Shown piece after piece: positions 36,390 through 44,548 of a stretch of 64,000 bases of DNA (position 1 is its first letter; each line of letters begins with the position of its first letter). This DNA comes from an uncultured Lachnospiraceae bacterium (GTDB lineage Bacteria > Bacillota > Clostridia > Lachnospirales > Lachnospiraceae), in the NCBI GenBank assembly GCA_944384155.1, contig CALWSG010000054.1, forward strand, positions 29,672 through 93,671, written 5' to 3'. The notes below the pieces were generated by a model. The model searched no databases, was not told where the DNA came from, and saw only the letters and a list, made by a program, of their open reading frames with translations. The position numbers and the translations under genes were made by a program.

Positions 36390-38139
36390 AATAAAGACCT
36401 TTCTTTGCCATAAGCTCCTCATGTGTTCCCTGCTCTGCTATTCCCTTATTGGCAATAAACAGGATTCTGTCTGCGTTTCTTATGGTAGACAACCTGTGAG
36501 CCACTATAAATGCAGTTTTATCTTTAAGTATAATATCAAGAGCTTCCTTTATCATAATTTCCGTCTCTGTATCTATGGAGCTTGTTGCTTCGTCAAGTAT
36601 AACCACCGACGGATTTTTAAGTATTATTCTTGCAAAGCTTAAAAGCTGCTTTTCTCCCGCTGAAAGACCTGCTCCTCTTTCCTCCAGCACTGTATTATAC
36701 CCGTCCTTTAATCTTTTAATAAATTTGTCCGCAAAAATAGTTTCTGCCGCCTTAATGCACTCATCGTCAGATGCGTCCGGTCTTCCATATCTGATATTTT
36801 CCATTATAGTTCCCTTAAATATAAAAGGCTCCTGCATTAACACTCCTACCTCTTTTCTTAAGGATTCCAATGTTGCATTTCTCACATCAACTCCGTCTAT
36901 CTCAACGCTTCCCTCTTTTACGTCATAAAAGCGTGTGAGCATATTTATAACAGTAGTTTTTCCTGCGCCTGTCGGACCGACAAGTGCTATGGTTTCTCCC
37001 GGAGTTACATGAAGCTCAAAATCCTCCAAAACATTTACCCCCTCCTCATAGCTAAAGGTTACATGGTTAAAGTCCACCTTACCCTTAATATTTTTAAGCT
37101 CTGTGCTTCCCTCCCTGCTGTCAATCTCCACAGGGTAATCTATAAGATCAAATACCTGCTCAAGATTTGAGCTTACCTGGGCAAGCTGCTGTATAATTAC
37201 TGCAATCTGGGTCAGGGGACCGCTGAACAGTCCCATATAGCTTGTAAATAACACCACTGTTCCTGCATCTATAGCCGTACTTCCCTTTAGTATAAGAAAA
37301 AGAGCCGTTCCGTAAAGGCAGACTGTTCCAAGATTCCAAAATGTTTCAACTATAGGCGTATTAAGCTCATTTCTGTAAAATATTTTAAGCCATGTCTTGC
37401 AGGCAGTATCATGAATTTCTTCATATATTTTCTTATTCTCCTCTGCCTTATTATAATTTTTTATTATTTTCTCACCCATAATTGACTCTACAAGAAATGC
37501 TGTTCTGTTAGAGTTCTTCTGCCTTTGTTCTGCAAACAGTCTTCTTACCTTATATCTTAATACAAATACAAGAATCATCATAGGTATCACCACACTAAAC
37601 ACAACAAGTGTGAGCTGAGGACTGATTGACAGCATAAATACAGTAACTACTACGATTTTTATAATATAAACCATAAACAAAACCACATAGTTTGTAAAAA
37701 AGTTTGCCAGGTCATTTACGTAATCAGTTACCCTTACAACAATTTTGCCGTCAGGTCTTGAATCAAAATAATCAAATGGAAGCCTCTGAAGCTTGTAAAA
37801 TGCCTCCTGCCTTATTTTTGCTATGATTTTATGTCCTGTTATACCCATTATACGCTGGTGTGCAAAGGTAATTGATATTTCTATTGCGGCACATGTTATA
37901 AGACCTGCAACAGTAAATATTAAATCCCTCATCTCCTTTGACACTGCAATATCATTTATAATATGACGCAGCAAAAGAGGGGCCACCATAGATGCACCTG
38001 CAGATACAAGCATGAGCACTACCACAATTACAAAAAGATGAGAGTAGGGCATAATGTATCTGAAAATCTTTCCAAACTGCTTCACATCTATTTTCTTTTG
38101 AATTATCTCGTCCTGAAAATAAGTATTTCTCTTAGCCAT
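36376..38139 (-). CDS. Heterodimeric ABC exporter, subunit with consensus Walker B
   Basis: 587 aa: six-helix export domain followed by an ATPase domain. Walker A is GPTGAGKTT and Walker B VVILDEATSSID has the catalytic Glu. The signature is the non-canonical LSAGE. Paired with the subunit upstream, this gives one complete and one degenerate ATP site, the pattern known for BmrCD and TM287/288. It exports an unknown substrate, perhaps drugs, lipids or peptides. 15-bp gap to the partner gene. Confidence 0.9.
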   Translation of the reverse strand: MAKRNTYFQDEIIQKKIDVKQFGKIFRYIMPYSHLFVIVVVLMLVSAGASMVAPLLLRHIINDIAVSKEMRDLIFTVAGLITCAAIEISITFAHQRIMGITGHKIIAKIRQEAFYKLQRLPFDYFDSRPDGKIVVRVTDYVNDLANFFTNYVVLFMVYIIKIVVVTVFMLSISPQLTLVVFSVVIPMMILVFVLRYKVRRLFAEQRQKNSNRTAFLVESIMGEKIIKNYNKAEENKKIYEEIHDTACKTWLKIFYRNELNTPIVETFWNLGTVCLYGTALFLILKGSTAIDAGTVVLFTSYMGLFSGPLTQIAVIIQQLAQVSSNLEQVFDLIDYPVEIDSREGSTELKNIKGKVDFNHVTFSYEEGVNVLEDFELHVTPGETIALVGPTGAGKTTVINMLTRFYDVKEGSVEIDGVDVRNATLESLRKEVGVLMQEPFIFKGTIMENIRYGRPDASDDECIKAAETIFADKFIKRLKDGYNTVLEERGAGLSAGEKQLLSFARIILKNPSVVILDEATSSIDTETEIMIKEALDIILKDKTAFIVAHRLSTIRNADRILFIANKGIAEQGTHEELMAKKGLYYALN

Positions 38140-38154
38140 TTTTACCTCTCATTT

Positions 38155-39969
38155 CTATGCCTCTGCCCCGGCATCAAAATTTACGACTGCTTTTCGCTGT
38201 GCCTCCTGAACATTGTACACTTTCGCAAAATGTCCGTTCTGTTTCATAAGCTCATCAAAGGTTCCTCTCTCGATTATCATGCCATCCTGTAAATACAGTA
38301 TTTCATCACAGTCTACCACTGATGACAGACGGTGTGCAGATATAATCATTGTTTTTTCCGGATAATTTTCCTTTATATCACGAAGAAGGCTTTTTTCTGT
38401 ATTTACATCTAATGCACTTGTAGAATCATCAAGAATAAGTACATCTGCATCTTTTAAAAGTGCCCTTGCTATTGACACCCTCTGCTTTTGTCCTCCCGAT
38501 ATTCCCAGACCTCTCTCTCCTACTATTGTTTCATAGCTGTCAGGAAGCCCCTTTATAAAGTTATGTGCCTGTGCATGCTTTGCAGCCTTTACCACCTGCT
38601 CTCTGTCTACATACGGCTCAGAGTAGGCTATATTTGAATCAATGGTATTTGAAAACAAAAATACATCCTGAAATACATATGAATAGTAATTTCTAAGACT
38701 TTCCAGAGAGTATTCCCTTATATCTTTGCCGTTTATCTCTATGTCTCCCGATGTCATATCGTGTATACGCACAAGGGATTCAAGAAGCATACTTTTGCCG
38801 CTTCCTGTTCCTCCAACTATACCCACCTTCTTTCCGTATGGAATGTCAAGATTGATATTCTTAAGTACAGCCCTGTCATTGAGAATAAGGGTTGCATTAT
38901 TGATTTTTATATTTGGCACCTGACTATGCTCCGTTATCTTACCTTCATCAGGTATCTTTGAATCAGTTCCCATAAAGTTAATCATTTTCTGTCCTGACAC
39001 AAACTGCTGCTGCATCTGGAACATTGTATTATTAATCTGAGTAATATAATCCATTATTTTAAGAACATAGCTTGAGCAGGTAAGAAGATAACCCACCAGC
39101 ATATAGTCATTTATAATCAATACTGCACTTATGGCAATAGTTCCTATATATGCTATCTGCTTAATGGAGCTAAATACCACTTCAAATCTTGATGACAGCT
39201 TAATCTGATTAATATATGAATTTTTTAACCTTTCATTTGACTTGTCAAACTTTTGCTTTTCTATTTTCTCATTTGTAAAAGAACGCACAAGTCTTACCGC
39301 CTCAATATTTTCCTGTACGGTAAGGTTCATTTCACTGTTGCTTCCCCTTATTTCCCTGTAATTTATTCTGGCTGTTTTCTTAAACTTCATAAGAGCTGTT
39401 ACCAAAAAAGGTGTAAGTATAACAGGTATTATAAGAAGCTTTATGCTGATTGATGCAAGAAACCCTGCACTTATAATAAGTGCAAATATACCGTCACACA
39501 TTACAGGTATCATTCTGCAAAACATTTCCTTAAACATAATAGTATCGGAATTAATTGTAGTTAAAAGCTCTCCTGTGTTAAATTCAGATATTGACTCACT
39601 GTCAAGCTTCATAAGCTTTGAAAATGTTTCCATCCTTAAATCTGTCTCAAGTCTTAATCCAAGCCTTTGATTTCCCACGTTTTTTATGTATACTATTACT
39701 ATTCTGAATAAAAGTATTGTCATAAAAACAATTCCTAAGCTTATGCACAGCTTCATAGTATGCATTTCTCCAAATCTTCCGTTAAGAAGAAAATTAAATA
39801 TATTTGTCTCGTCAGGCTCCTCACTTAATATTACATGATTTATAAACATACCTGACAGCATAGGCAAAAGCAAGTCAGCCACAATGGCAAGAAAGCTTAA
39901 TATCTGAAATAGAACTGCTAACGGAACATTTCTTTTCCAATACTTATATCCAAACTTTAAAACGTCCAT
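38155..39969 (-). CDS. Heterodimeric ABC exporter, subunit with degenerate Walker B
   Basis: 604 aa: six-helix export domain, then the ATPase. Walker A is GGTGSGKSM, signature LGISGGQKQR is canonical, but Walker B reads VLILDDSTSALD with Asp in place of the catalytic Glu. This complements the next subunit, whose Glu is intact and signature changed. Directly abuts the LacI-type gene (0-bp gap), so it is the first structural gene of that operon. Confidence 0.9.
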   Translation of the reverse strand: MDVLKFGYKYWKRNVPLAVLFQILSFLAIVADLLLPMLSGMFINHVILSEEPDETNIFNFLLNGRFGEMHTMKLCISLGIVFMTILLFRIVIVYIKNVGNQRLGLRLETDLRMETFSKLMKLDSESISEFNTGELLTTINSDTIMFKEMFCRMIPVMCDGIFALIISAGFLASISIKLLIIPVILTPFLVTALMKFKKTARINYREIRGSNSEMNLTVQENIEAVRLVRSFTNEKIEKQKFDKSNERLKNSYINQIKLSSRFEVVFSSIKQIAYIGTIAISAVLIINDYMLVGYLLTCSSYVLKIMDYITQINNTMFQMQQQFVSGQKMINFMGTDSKIPDEGKITEHSQVPNIKINNATLILNDRAVLKNINLDIPYGKKVGIVGGTGSGKSMLLESLVRIHDMTSGDIEINGKDIREYSLESLRNYYSYVFQDVFLFSNTIDSNIAYSEPYVDREQVVKAAKHAQAHNFIKGLPDSYETIVGERGLGISGGQKQRVSIARALLKDADVLILDDSTSALDVNTEKSLLRDIKENYPEKTMIISAHRLSSVVDCDEILYLQDGMIIERGTFDELMKQNGHFAKVYNVQEAQRKAVVNFDAGAEA

Positions 39970-40998
39970 TTATAATGTTTCTCCTTCCGTAAATGAATAA
40001 TCCACCACTACATCATGTATATTATCCTCATTGTTTATTTTTGATAAAAGCATATCAAATGCCCTCTGCCCTATAGTTCTTATTTTACAGTCAACAGAGC
40101 ATATTTTGGGGTAAATTCTTTCAAGCATTTCAATATTATCAAAGCCCATAATGCCTATATCCTCCGGAACCCCTATTCCCTTTCTTTTGTATAACTCCAA
40201 AACCTTTATTGCAATGTTATCGCATGGACACAAAACTGCAGTTTTTATATCTGTTCCTGCAATACTTAAAAGTCTTTCCTCGTCATATCTCACCATAACT
40301 GACGGTTCTCCAAGCCCCTCCTTTTTCAGTCCCTCCTCATAGCCGCATCTTCTCTGCTCCAGTGAGAATATATTTATATTTTTTTCCTGAAGTCTTTCTA
40401 TTCCCCAGTCAAGATACCATATTTTTTTATACCCCTTGCCTGCCATATATGAAACTGCATTTCTCATTATCTTTTTGCAGTCTACATCTATATGCACTAT
40501 TTTCCCGCAGACTATCCTATTATATACTGACACAATAGGCAGCTCCATTTTAAGCAAAACCTCCTCCAAATCTTCCTTTCTTCCCACCGGAAATATAATA
40601 AGTCCGTCTACCTTTCTTATGGAAAAATACTTAAGTGCCTCCTGCTCTCTTTCCTTATCATTGTGGGTTAGAATAAGCTCAATAAAATATCCCTTTTTTC
40701 TCGCCTGTGCTTCTATAGACTCTATAAGCATGGAAAAAAAGGTATTACTTAAATTAATGCCTATAACACCTATAGTATATGTTTTTCCTTTTGCAAGACA
40801 TCTTGCAAGATGATTTGGCTGATAATTCATCTCCTTTGCCGTTCTTAAAATAAGCTCCTTTGTCTCCTCCTTTATTCCTCCTCTGTTATTTAATGCTCTG
40901 TCTACCGTTCCCTCAGACACATTGCACCTTTTGGCAATATCCTTTATTCTTACTGATATAATATCATCTCCCTTTGTATTTATGTAACGTGTACGCAC
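39970..40998 (-). CDS. LacI-family transcriptional regulator
   Basis: Up to 342 aa. The helix-turn-helix starts at RIKDIAKRCNVSEGTVDRAL, hinge NHLARCLAKGKTYTIGVIG, and the rest is a periplasmic-binding-like effector domain. The longest frame begins with a GTG (40998) that lies inside the operator and only about 6 bp after the predicted transcription start. A GGGAG site sits just before an ATT (40962) or ATA (40959) codon, so the true start is probably a rare one there. It heads an operon with a two-subunit ABC exporter and an M15 peptidase. LacI proteins usually sense sugars, so the effector could be a cell-wall sugar (inference). Confidence 0.88.
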   Translation of the reverse strand: MRTRYINTKGDDIISVRIKDIAKRCNVSEGTVDRALNNRGGIKEETKELILRTAKEMNYQPNHLARCLAKGKTYTIGVIGINLSNTFFSMLIESIEAQARKKGYFIELILTHNDKEREQEALKYFSIRKVDGLIIFPVGRKEDLEEVLLKMELPIVSVYNRIVCGKIVHIDVDCKKIMRNAVSYMAGKGYKKIWYLDWGIERLQEKNINIFSLEQRRCGYEEGLKKEGLGEPSVMVRYDEERLLSIAGTDIKTAVLCPCDNIAIKVLELYKRKGIGVPEDIGIMGFDNIEMLERIYPKICSVDCKIRTIGQRAFDMLLSKINNEDNIHDVVVDYSFTEGETL

Positions 40999-41003
40999 AC
41001 GTT
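40986..41003 (-). promoter_or_regulatory. LacI-type operator
   Basis: AACGTGTGCGTACACGTT is palindromic at 16 of 18 positions with a central CpG, the hallmark of LacI-family operators. It lies at the predicted transcription start of the LacI-led operon, implying autoregulation. Confidence 0.7.
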
Positions 41004-41010
41004 TTTCTTA

Positions 41011-41039
41011 ATTATATACACAAAAAAGAGGCAAGTCAA
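41011..41039 (-). promoter_or_regulatory. Promoter of the LacI-ABC operon
   Basis: Minus strand TTGACT (41039-41034), 17-bp spacer, TATAAT (41016-41011). The -35 lies in the loop of a terminator hairpin (41022-41059). Confidence 0.85.
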
Positions 41040-41059
41040 TTCAAATCCGCCTCTTTTTT
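41022..41059 (-). terminator. Terminator of the CDF gene, overlapping the next promoter
   Basis: AAAAAAGAGGC and GCCTCTTTTTT form an 11-bp stem around a 16-nt loop, with the T-run built into the 3' arm. It starts 35 bp past the CDF stop and works in both directions. Confidence 0.85.
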
Positions 41060-41093
41060 ATGTAAAATAACGACTTTTGTTTTATTCTTTTAT

Positions 41094-42059
41094 TTAATTA
41101 TACACCTTCTTTTTCCCTTCATAATGCTGGGGCAAAACCTTTGCACCTGACTCCGTGGGATTTACATGAACCATACAATGCTTAACGTCGGGAAAGCTTT
41201 CCTCCACCTCATGATGTATATGCTCCGCTATGGCATGTGCTTCATAAAGCGTCATATTTCCATCTGCACTAAATTCAATATCTACATATATTTTTGAGCC
41301 AAACATTCTGGTTCTTATAAGGTCTAAGGATACTATTTCATCATGGGACAAAACCATTTCTCTCATAAGGTTCTCAACCTCTGCACCACATGATTTATCA
41401 ATCATTTTATTTATTGCTTCCTTAAATATGCTGCCACTTACCTTCAGTATAAATATACATATTATAACACTTACCAGCGGATCAAGTATAGGATATCCAA
41501 ACATAGCACCTCCTATACCCACAAAGCTTCCCACAGATGACAGTGCGTCTGTCCTGTGATGCCATGCATCTGCCATAAGTGCCTCTGAATTAATCTTTTT
41601 TGCACCGTTTCTTGCATACCGGTACATCCCCTCCTTGACTGCTATTGAAAAAACAGCCGCTGAAAGTGCCAAGACTCCCGGTATTTGAAGCTCCTCCGAA
41701 TGGACAATATTTTTTATTCCCGCCATTCCTATTGTGCCTCCCGTAACTGCAAGCAATGCTGACAGTACAATAGCTGCAGCACTTTCCATACGCTCATGCC
41801 CGTAAGGATGCTCCTTATCTTCTGCTTTTCCTGCTATTTTTATACCTCCTATAACCACAAAGGTGCTAAGCACATCAGACGCGGAATGAACCGCATCGGA
41901 AACCATAGCTCCTGAGCCAGCTGCTATCCCCGCTGTAAGCTTTGCTATTGATAACACTATATTAACTATTATGCTTGCAGCCGACACCCTCATGGCTATT
42001 TTATCATGCTCTTCACGTCTTGTCTTTAGCATGCTTCCTTTAGTCATTGTCTCTTCCAT
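41094..42059 (-). CDS. Cation diffusion facilitator family transporter
   Basis: 321 aa. Six membrane helices carry the paired acidic metal sites: SDAVHSASD in helix 2 and ADAWHHRTD in helix 5 (HxxxD). The C-terminal cytoplasmic domain (VENLMREMVL to HCMVHVNP) follows. Such proteins export Zn2+, Mn2+, Co2+ or Ni2+ in exchange for protons. The second site with His-His suggests zinc or cobalt rather than manganese (inference). The ATG at 42059 has an AAAGGA site. Confidence 0.92.
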   Translation of the reverse strand: MEETMTKGSMLKTRREEHDKIAMRVSAASIIVNIVLSIAKLTAGIAAGSGAMVSDAVHSASDVLSTFVVIGGIKIAGKAEDKEHPYGHERMESAAAIVLSALLAVTGGTIGMAGIKNIVHSEELQIPGVLALSAAVFSIAVKEGMYRYARNGAKKINSEALMADAWHHRTDALSSVGSFVGIGGAMFGYPILDPLVSVIICIFILKVSGSIFKEAINKMIDKSCGAEVENLMREMVLSHDEIVSLDLIRTRMFGSKIYVDIEFSADGNMTLYEAHAIAEHIHHEVEESFPDVKHCMVHVNPTESGAKVLPQHYEGKKKVYN

Positions 42060-42180
42060 AATGCATATTCCTTTCATTATAAGACTTGCCCGTGCTTCTT
42101 GCTATATCTAATATATACTTTATATGCTTATGGATTTTCAATTATGAATTGATATTGTTTGTTTAGGATATGAGCATAAT

Positions 42181-42208
42181 AGTCTGCACCGCTTTCACCT
42201 GCCAGACT
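42181..42208. repeat. Inverted repeat upstream of the CDF gene
   Basis: AGTCTG and CAGACT flank 16 nt about 120 bp upstream of the CDF start. The left arm with its flank (ATAGTCTGCACC) recurs at 53021-53032. The remainder of 42060-42217 shows only a weak TTGAAA/TATATA promoter for the CDF gene. Confidence 0.35.
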
Positions 42209-42217
42209 AAAGATATA

Positions 42218-42260
42218 TTAAAAATCCGAAACTTTCCCCAACCGGAAAAAGTTTCGGATT
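42218..42260 (-). terminator. Terminator of tRNA-Leu (AAG)
   Basis: AATCCGAAACTTT pairs with AAAGTTTCGGATT (13-bp perfect stem), followed on the minus strand by TTT. It lies just past the tRNA 3' end. Confidence 0.85.
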
Positions 42261-42272
42261 AACATTGTCTAA

Positions 42273-42356
42273 TGCGGAAAAAGGGACTTGAACCCTCACG
42301 TTATTGCTAACACTAGATCCTTAGTCTAGCCTGTCTGCCAATTCCAGCATTTCCGC
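42273..42356 (-). tRNA. tRNA-Leu (anticodon AAG)
   Basis: 84-nt class II tRNA with a long variable arm. Acceptor GCGGAAA/TTTCCGC, anticodon stem CTAGA/TCTAG with loop CTAAGGA (anticodon AAG, reads CTT and, if A34 is deaminated, CTC). T loop TTCAAGT. CCA is not encoded. Confidence 0.93.
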
Positions 42357-42393
42357 ATCCGTGTATAAACACCTTGTCGTTACCGACTTGAAT

Positions 42394-42422
42394 ATAATAC
42401 CAAATACATATACTTTTGTCAA
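42394..42422 (-). promoter_or_regulatory. Promoter of tRNA-Leu (AAG)
   Basis: Minus strand TTGACA (42422-42417), 17-bp spacer, TATTAT (42399-42394). Confidence 0.85.
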
Positions 42423-42478
42423 CACTTTTTTAATTTTTTTTGTAAAAAGTATAATCACACTATTTTTTGAAATAATTG

Positions 42479-42507
42479 TTGACTATATAACTTTTCTCTG
42501 ATATAAT
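42479..42507 (+). promoter_or_regulatory. Promoter of tRNA-Leu (CAG)
   Basis: TTGACT (42479-42484), 17-bp spacer, TATAAT (42502-42507). It is divergent from the promoter of tRNA-Leu (AAG). Confidence 0.85.
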
Positions 42508-42535
42508 TTTATTTTGTTGAGACTTATATATTTAT

Positions 42536-42619
42536 GCAGTTGTGGCGGAATTGGCATACGCGCTAGATTCAGGTTCTAGTCCACGCAAGTGGGTTCGGGT
42601 TCAAGTCCCGTCAACTGCA
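42536..42619 (+). tRNA. tRNA-Leu (anticodon CAG)
   Basis: 84 nt. Acceptor GCAGTTG/CAACTGC, anticodon stem CTAGA/TCTAG enclosing TTCAGGT (anticodon CAG, reads CTG), long variable arm, T loop TTCAAGT. CCA is not encoded. Confidence 0.95.
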
Positions 42620-42621
42620 TT

Positions 42622-42662
42622 AAAAAAGCAACTTCTCAGTTTTTATGAGAGGTTGCTTTTTT
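42622..42662 (+). terminator. Terminator of tRNA-Leu (CAG)
   Basis: AAAAAAGCAAC and GTTGCTTTTTT with an inner TCTCA/TGAGA stem, followed by T residues; starts 2 bp after the tRNA. Confidence 0.9.
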
Positions 42663-42696
42663 ATAAATCCAGCATAAACCATCTTAATTAAAATGC

Positions 42697-42749
42697 AAAT
42701 AAGGGCTTTAACATAATACTGAATTTGTATCATGCTAAAGTCCTTATTT
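42697..42749 (-). terminator. Terminator of the infC-rpmI-rplT operon
   Basis: Long imperfect stem: AAATAAGG(A)CTTTA on one side and TAAAG(C)CCTTATTT on the other, with an inner ATAC/GTAT stem, followed on the minus strand by GCATTTT. It begins 42 bp after the rplT stop. Confidence 0.75.
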
Positions 42750-42791
42750 AATATGGACATTGCCATGTTCAATAATCCTAAATAAAGATTA

Positions 42792-43148
42792 CTATGCTAT
42801 ATTAGCTTTTGCCACTTCTACAAGCTTTGCAAATCCTGCCGCATCATTTACAGCCATTTCTGCAAGCATCTTTCTGTTCATTTCTATGCCTGCCTTCTTT
42901 AAGCCAAACATAAACTTGCTGTATGATAAACCGTTCATTCTTGCTGCTGCATTAATTCTTGCAATCCAAAGCTGTCTGAACTGTCTCTTTCTTTCCTTTC
43001 TTCCTGCATAAGAAGTTGCCAAGGCTCTCATTACTGACTGCTTAGCCACTCTGTACTGCTTACTTCTTGCTCCTCTATATCCCTTAGCCAGCTTTAAAAC
43101 TCTGTTATGCTTCTTCTTAGCGTTCAATCCGCCTTTAATTCTTGCCAT
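42792..43148 (-). CDS. rplT: 50S ribosomal protein L20
   Basis: 118 aa, standard length. Very basic N-terminal arm ([20 protein letters not shown]) and the [17 protein letters not shown] signature. It binds 23S rRNA early in assembly and, in Firmicutes, represses its own operon by binding the leader. Last gene of infC-rpmI-rplT. Confidence 0.98.
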   Translation of the reverse strand: MARIKGGLNAKKKHNRVLKLAKGYRGARSKQYRVAKQSVMRALATSYAGRKERKRQFRQLWIARINAAARMNGLSYSKFMFGLKKAGIEMNRKMLAEMAVNDAAGFAKLVEVAKANIA

Positions 43149-43176
43149 CTTGATTTCCTCCTATATATTTTCTATC

Positions 43177-43374
43177 TTATAAATATGGTAAAATTTTCTT
43201 CATGTTCTTAACATTTGTAGAGTCAGTCATGGCGGCTTTTCTCAAGTTTCTCTTTCTCTTTGTTGACTTCTTTGTTAAGATGTGGCTCTTGTAAGCCTTC
43301 ATTCTCTTTAACTTTCCTGTACCTGTTTTCTTAAAACGCTTTGCAGCGGCTCTGCTTGTTTTTACCTTTGGCAT
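43177..43374 (-). CDS. rpmI: 50S ribosomal protein L35
   Basis: 65 aa. [20 protein letters not shown] is the L35 signature. It is a component of the large subunit. Middle gene of the operon, 31 bp after infC and 28 bp before rplT. Confidence 0.98.
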   Translation of the reverse strand: MPKVKTSRAAAKRFKKTGTGKLKRMKAYKSHILTKKSTKRKRNLRKAAMTDSTNVKNMKKILPYL

Positions 43375-43405
43375 TTCCTTTTCCTCCTTAAACTGTCTAT
43401 TTTAA

Positions 43406-43912
43406 CTATCTCTTTTCAGTTAAAACCATCATAATGCTTTTTCCTTCAAGCTTTGCAGGCTTTTCGATTACTGCCACATCACTTAAGGCTTCGGCAAAAT
43501 CATCTAATATGTGTTTACTGCTCTGCATATGTGCCATTTCTCTTCCCCTAAAGCGAAGAGTAACCTTTACCTTATCACCTTTTGCAATGAATTTTCTTGC
43601 CATATTCATCTTAGTGTTAAGGTCATTTGTTTCAATATTGGGTGACAAGCGAACTTCCTTAACCTCAACAATCTTTTGTTTTTTCTTTGCTTCCTTTTCT
43701 TTTCTCGCCATTTCGTATTTATACTTACCGTAATCGATAATTTTACACACAGGCGGTTTTGCTGTTGGGGCTATCTTAACCAAATCAAGCTCTGCCTCCT
43801 TAGCAAGCTTATATGCCTCCTTAGCCGACATGATTCCTAACTGTTCTCCGTCTTCACCAATAAGACGAACCTCTTTGTCTCTGATTTGCTCGTTAATCAT
43901 TAATTCGCTAAT
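43406..43912 (-). CDS. infC: Translation initiation factor IF-3
   Basis: 168 aa when read from the ATT at 43912 (ISELMINEQIRDKEVRLIG). That codon is 9 nt from the strong GGAGG site; the first ATG (43900) is 21 nt away, too far to use it. AUU starts are the rule in infC and allow IF-3 to limit its own synthesis. Two domains: N-terminal with LDLVKIAPTAKPPVCKIIDY and C-terminal with RFRGREMAH. IF-3 keeps the 30S subunit free and checks start codons. First gene of the operon, preceded by an attenuator. Confidence 0.96.
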   Translation of the reverse strand: MSELMINEQIRDKEVRLIGEDGEQLGIMSAKEAYKLAKEAELDLVKIAPTAKPPVCKIIDYGKYKYEMARKEKEAKKKQKIVEVKEVRLSPNIETNDLNTKMNMARKFIAKGDKVKVTLRFRGREMAHMQSSKHILDDFAEALSDVAVIEKPAKLEGKSIMMVLTEKR

Positions 43913-44070
43913 AGTATTACACCTCCAAAATAAAAAGTGGATAGCAAGCTATCCACTTAATCCCATACAAAAAATAAATGTAATAAAACCTATCACACCA
44001 TTTGTAATATTAACACCAAGCACTTACCTGCACTTGGGTGAGAGTGGATACTCTGCTTTATTTTTTACAA
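43913..44070 (-). promoter_or_regulatory. infC operon leader with attenuator and antiterminator
   Basis: The terminator stem AAGTGGATAGC / GCTATCCACTT (43958-43935, minus strand) with TTTATTTT lies right before the ribosome-binding site. Its 5' arm AGTGGATA can instead pair with TATCCACT in an upstream hairpin (AGAGTATCCACTCT, 44054-44041). The alternative pairing is what a ribosomal-protein-controlled leader (L20 type) would need. A further hairpin around CAAGTGCAGGTAAGTGCTTG lies between the two. Confidence 0.75.
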
Positions 44071-44077
44071 CTTTGAT

Positions 44078-44106
44078 ATGATAACACACATTTTTTGCCA
44101 TGTCAA
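44078..44106 (-). promoter_or_regulatory. Promoter of infC-rpmI-rplT
   Basis: Minus strand TTGACA (44106-44101), 17-bp spacer, TATCAT (44083-44078). Confidence 0.85.
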
Positions 44107-44142
44107 TATTTATTTTATAAAATTTTTTATTTTGTAAAACTA

Positions 44143-44463
44143 TTATTTGCAATCACAGTAAAAGCTGGCACACTCTGTTTCCTTGCAGTCACATGCACCG
44201 TTTCCTGCTATTCCGATATGATCTGCGTGACATACCTTTCCCTGGTTATAACAGCACTTCTCGGCTTCGCATTTTACACTGCTTTCAGGATCAGGCATAT
44301 GAGTGCTGTTACTGTACTCACTGCCGGTTCTAAGCTTAAAGCTTCCGCAGGCTGTAGCTCCTGAATTTGTTGCATTGCTTCCTTCAACCTTAATTTCCTC
44401 AAGCTGACATCTTGATTCTGCATTGTACATACAGTTTCTTACACTACAATCTAATATAGGCAT
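44143..44463 (-). CDS. DUF1540 protein with two Cys-rich repeats
   Basis: 106 aa. Two related units, C-S-V-R-N-C-M-Y-N and C-E-A-E-K-C-C-Y-N, each followed by C-x...-C, match the DUF1540 repeat. The four or more paired Cys per unit suggest metal binding. Function is unknown. The ATG at 44463 (MPILDCS) has GGAGG; a start 15 bp earlier would overlap it. Single gene. Confidence 0.85.
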   Translation of the reverse strand: MPILDCSVRNCMYNAESRCQLEEIKVEGSNATNSGATACGSFKLRTGSEYSNSTHMPDPESSVKCEAEKCCYNQGKVCHADHIGIAGNGACDCKETECASFYCDCK

Positions 44464-44548
44464 ATTTGTATCCTCCATTTCTGATAAATATTATCAGTTA
44501 TAGTATCTGCCTATTTAAATAATTTTATACATGCATCCATGAACTTAC

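Noticed and set aside
42181..42208. NiCo (czcD) riboswitch before the CDF gene
   Set aside because: The short hairpin lies upstream of the likely promoter and lacks the four-way junction and conserved G-rich loops.
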